The notes beneath the pieces are model-generated. The model had not been told where the DNA came from, made no database searches, and saw only the letters and a list, made by a program, of their open reading frames with translations. DNA of 61,155 nt from an uncultured Tolumonas sp. (GTDB taxonomy: Bacteria; Pseudomonadota; Gammaproteobacteria; Enterobacterales; Aeromonadaceae), in NCBI RefSeq assembly GCF_963676665.1, contig NZ_OY781387.1, positions 42,501 through 103,655 on the forward strand, in the 5' to 3' direction. A program made the position numbers and the translations under genes. Positions 59,417 through 61,155 of this stretch are shown here, piece after piece (position 1 is the stretch's first letter; the number at the start of each line of letters is the position of its first letter).

Positions 59417-59463
59417 GTTGACCTATCTTGCCAGTACACTCAATTAAGTCAATATGGTTGACC
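59417..59463. promoter_or_regulatory. Repeats around the MarR-family gene start
   Basis: gttgacc occurs at 59417-59423 and again at 59457-59463, exactly 40 bp apart, and the second copy lies in an inverted repeat gtcaa-tatgg-ttgac (59448-59462) that includes the start codon. This could be the operator for autoregulation and for the divergent aminotransferase gene. Confidence 0.35.
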
Positions 59464-59942
59464 AAAATAATCAAAATTCGCTCAATGCAGCGTTAGAATT
59501 GTTCCATTTTGCCTTCCGTGCATTCACCTCCGGCCCCGATGCGATCTTGGCGGAACAGGGGTTAGCACGTGTGCATCATCGTATTCTCTATTTTGTCGGG
59601 CGCAACCCGGCGATCAGCGTGAACGCCTTGCTGAAAATTCTCGGCGTCAGTAAACAGGCGCTGAATGGCCCGCTGCGCACGTTAAAAGAGCTCGATTTGA
59701 TCGCGGCGAATGCCGATGAATTTGATAAACGCATCAAGCGCTTAACGCTGACTGCACAAGGGCAAATGCTGGAAAATCGCTTATCGCAAAGCCAACGTGA
59801 GCTGATGACGCAAGTGTTTAGCGACGCCGGTAGTGACGCTGAACAACAGTGGCGAGCGATTATGCAAAAACTAGCCGACACCAAGTTTGAACATTTGCTG
59901 AGTCACGGCCAAAACCCGTCAGCGCCAGTCAGCGACGACTGA
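59454..59942 (+). CDS. MarR-family transcriptional regulator
   Basis: The 162-residue protein has a central winged helix: VHHRILYFVGRNPAISVNALLKILGVSKQALNGPLRTLKELDLI, with a wing containing DKRIKRLTLTAQGQML. The flanking helices (about 10-30 and 112-150) would form the dimer interface. MarR proteins usually repress a divergent gene and are released by small ligands; here the aminotransferase gene is divergent with about 130 bp between starts. The ribosome site is weak. Confidence 0.88.
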   Translation: MVDQNNQNSLNAALELFHFAFRAFTSGPDAILAEQGLARVHHRILYFVGRNPAISVNALLKILGVSKQALNGPLRTLKELDLIAANADEFDKRIKRLTLTAQGQMLENRLSQSQRELMTQVFSDAGSDAEQQWRAIMQKLADTKFEHLLSHGQNPSAPVSDD

Positions 59943-59990
59943 ATTTACGTTCCTGAACAAATTTATTTCCAGCTTACAAAAACCCAGTTC

Positions 59991-60036
59991 ACAAAAAAGA
60001 GGTGCGATACCACCCGTATTGCGCCTTTTTTGTTTT
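59991..60036 (+). terminator. Terminator after the MarR-family gene
   Basis: ggtgcgatac-cacc-cgtattgcgcc forms a stem with two wobble pairs, with an A-run before and a run of six T after. Confidence 0.85.
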
Positions 60037-60095
60037 TGCCGCGTATCACTTTTTTCCTCTATGCTTTTTGAGACCCTCCTTGGGAGATCCGCGAC

Positions 60096-61155
60096 ATGCA
60101 GCGATTTAGCACCAGTAATGAATTACGTCTGTCGGAATTGATCGGTTCGCTCAGTCATGCGTTGGATATCACCGAAGGGCAGCCGGAAGGGCATTGCGTG
60201 CGCTGTTGCTGGATCGGCATGCAGCTCGGTGAACGGCTCGGTTTACAGGCACAGCAATTACATGAACTGTATTACATGTTGCTGCTGAAAGATCTGGGCT
60301 GTAGCAGTAATGCCGCGCGGATCTGCGAGTTATACCTGACCGATGATCTGCGTTTTAAACACGATTTTTCGCAAGTCGATAGCAGCATCGCCAACGTGGT
60401 GACGTTCGTTTTAAAACATACTGGTTTGCAGGCCGGTTTAAGCGAGCGTTTCAGTAGTTTATTTACCATCTTTCGTAACGGTGAGCAGATCGCGACGGAA
60501 CTGATCCAAACCCGTTGTCAGCGCGGGGCGGAAATTGCCCGTCAGTTGCGGTTTAGTGAACCGGTGGCACAAGGCATCTTGTCGCTGGATGAACATTGGG
60601 ATGGCGGTGGTAAACCGGCAGGGCTGGCGGGTGAGCAGATCCCGCTGTATGCACGAATTGCGTTGCTGGCGCAGATCGTGGATGTGTTTCATTCCGCCAG
60701 TGGGCCGATAGCGGCGCGCAAAGAGGTACAGCAGCGAGTAGGAAAGTGGTTTGATCCCACCTTGGTACACCTGTTTGAGCAAGTTTCTAATGATGACTCT
60801 TTCTGGCAAACACTGGCTTCACCGACCATAGAGCAACAGGTGTTTGCGTTGTTAGCCGGTGAAGGCGAGCGGCCGTTAGATGAAGATTATCTCGATGAGA
60901 TCGCCGCGGCCTTTGGTCAGGTGGTTGACTCGAAAAGCCCCTACACCGCCGGCCATAGCGGTCGGGTGGCGCTGTATACCGATATGCTGGCGCAGGAGCT
61001 GGGTTTATCGCCAGAGCGGCGGCGTTGGCTGAAACGCGGTGCCTTGTTGCACGATGTGGGCAAGCTGGGGGTGAGTAACACGATTTTGGATAAACCCGGC
61101 AAGCTGGATGCCGAGGAATGGGTGGCGGTACAGCGGCATGCGGAGTTTACCGAAA
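60096..61155 (+). CDS. Tandem HD-domain protein (HD-GYP type), 5' part
   Basis: The frame is open from the ATG at 60096 to the window end (353 codons), so the gene is truncated by the window. Two HD-type domains are visible. The first (residues 1 to about 230) has LLLKDLG where the catalytic HD should be and WDGGGKPAGLAG in place of the GYP motif, so it is probably inactive. The second (from about 265) is canonical so far: SPYTAGHSGRVALYTDMLAQELGL and LLHDVGKLGV. HD-GYP proteins hydrolyse cyclic di-GMP; that is likely but the GYP part of the second domain lies beyond the edge. No recognisable ribosome site beyond tgggag. Confidence 0.82.
   Translation, partial: MQRFSTSNELRLSELIGSLSHALDITEGQPEGHCVRCCWIGMQLGERLGLQAQQLHELYYMLLLKDLGCSSNAARICELYLTDDLRFKHDFSQVDSSIANVVTFVLKHTGLQAGLSERFSSLFTIFRNGEQIATELIQTRCQRGAEIARQLRFSEPVAQGILSLDEHWDGGGKPAGLAGEQIPLYARIALLAQIVDVFHSASGPIAARKEVQQRVGKWFDPTLVHLFEQVSNDDSFWQTLASPTIEQQVFALLAGEGERPLDEDYLDEIAAAFGQVVDSKSPYTAGHSGRVALYTDMLAQELGLSPERRRWLKRGALLHDVGKLGVSNTILDKPGKLDAEEWVAVQRHAEFTE

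Overview
The window looks like a chromosomal segment of a gammaproteobacterium of the Aeromonadales, most likely Tolumonas-like. This rests on the mix of gene families: a WahA-type bifunctional LPS-core enzyme known from Aeromonas, an enteric-style mal regulon, Lpp, and recCBD. Composition is near 50% GC with a more AT-rich LPS segment. The species is an inference; no 16S gene is present.

Layout. 1-1019: 3' end of an rRNA operon (23S 3' third, 5S, tRNA-Asp) closed by a terminator. 1083-11196: LPS-core cluster with four family-9 (heptosyltransferase-type) enzymes including WaaF, a WaaE-like enzyme, a second family-2 enzyme in AT-rich DNA, an O-antigen ligase, a WahA-like fusion of glycosyltransferase and deacetylase, and HldD. 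11296-29034: an almost complete maltose/maltodextrin regulon: malK-lamB-malM plus a second malK on the minus strand, divergent malEFG, then malPQ and the activator malT. The malK/malE gap holds MalT-box-like sequences and a 104-bp imperfect palindrome that looks like a dispersed repeat. A metallo-beta-lactamase-fold hydrolase sits inside the block and the sugar kinase mak follows malT.

30128-41328: a pentose/hexose catabolic operon (RbsA/RbsC/RbsB-type ABC importer, XylB-type kinase, D-lyxose isomerase, class II aldolase, PfkB kinase) bracketed by a response regulator at one end and a hybrid histidine kinase at the other. This is the most interesting accessory module: it predicts uptake of a rare sugar such as D-lyxose, entry as D-xylulose 5-phosphate, and perhaps a second branch through a ketose phosphate and aldolase. 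41545-41793: Lpp, one heptad longer in its middle than the E. coli protein. 42006-46590: the galactofuranose-type importer ytfQRT-yjfF, with a perfect 12-bp hairpin between ytfQ and ytfR. 46992-47924: an L,D-transpeptidase of the class that links Lpp to peptidoglycan.

48221-57025: recC, recB and recD with overlapping ends and no ptrA between them. 57206-58099: metF behind four tandem met boxes. 58167-59942: a PLP aminotransferase divergent from a MarR-family regulator. 60096-end: a protein with two HD-type domains, the first degenerate, cut by the window edge. No CRISPR array, transposase, integrase or phage gene was seen. All functional assignments are from reading sequence and recalling families; no search was run.
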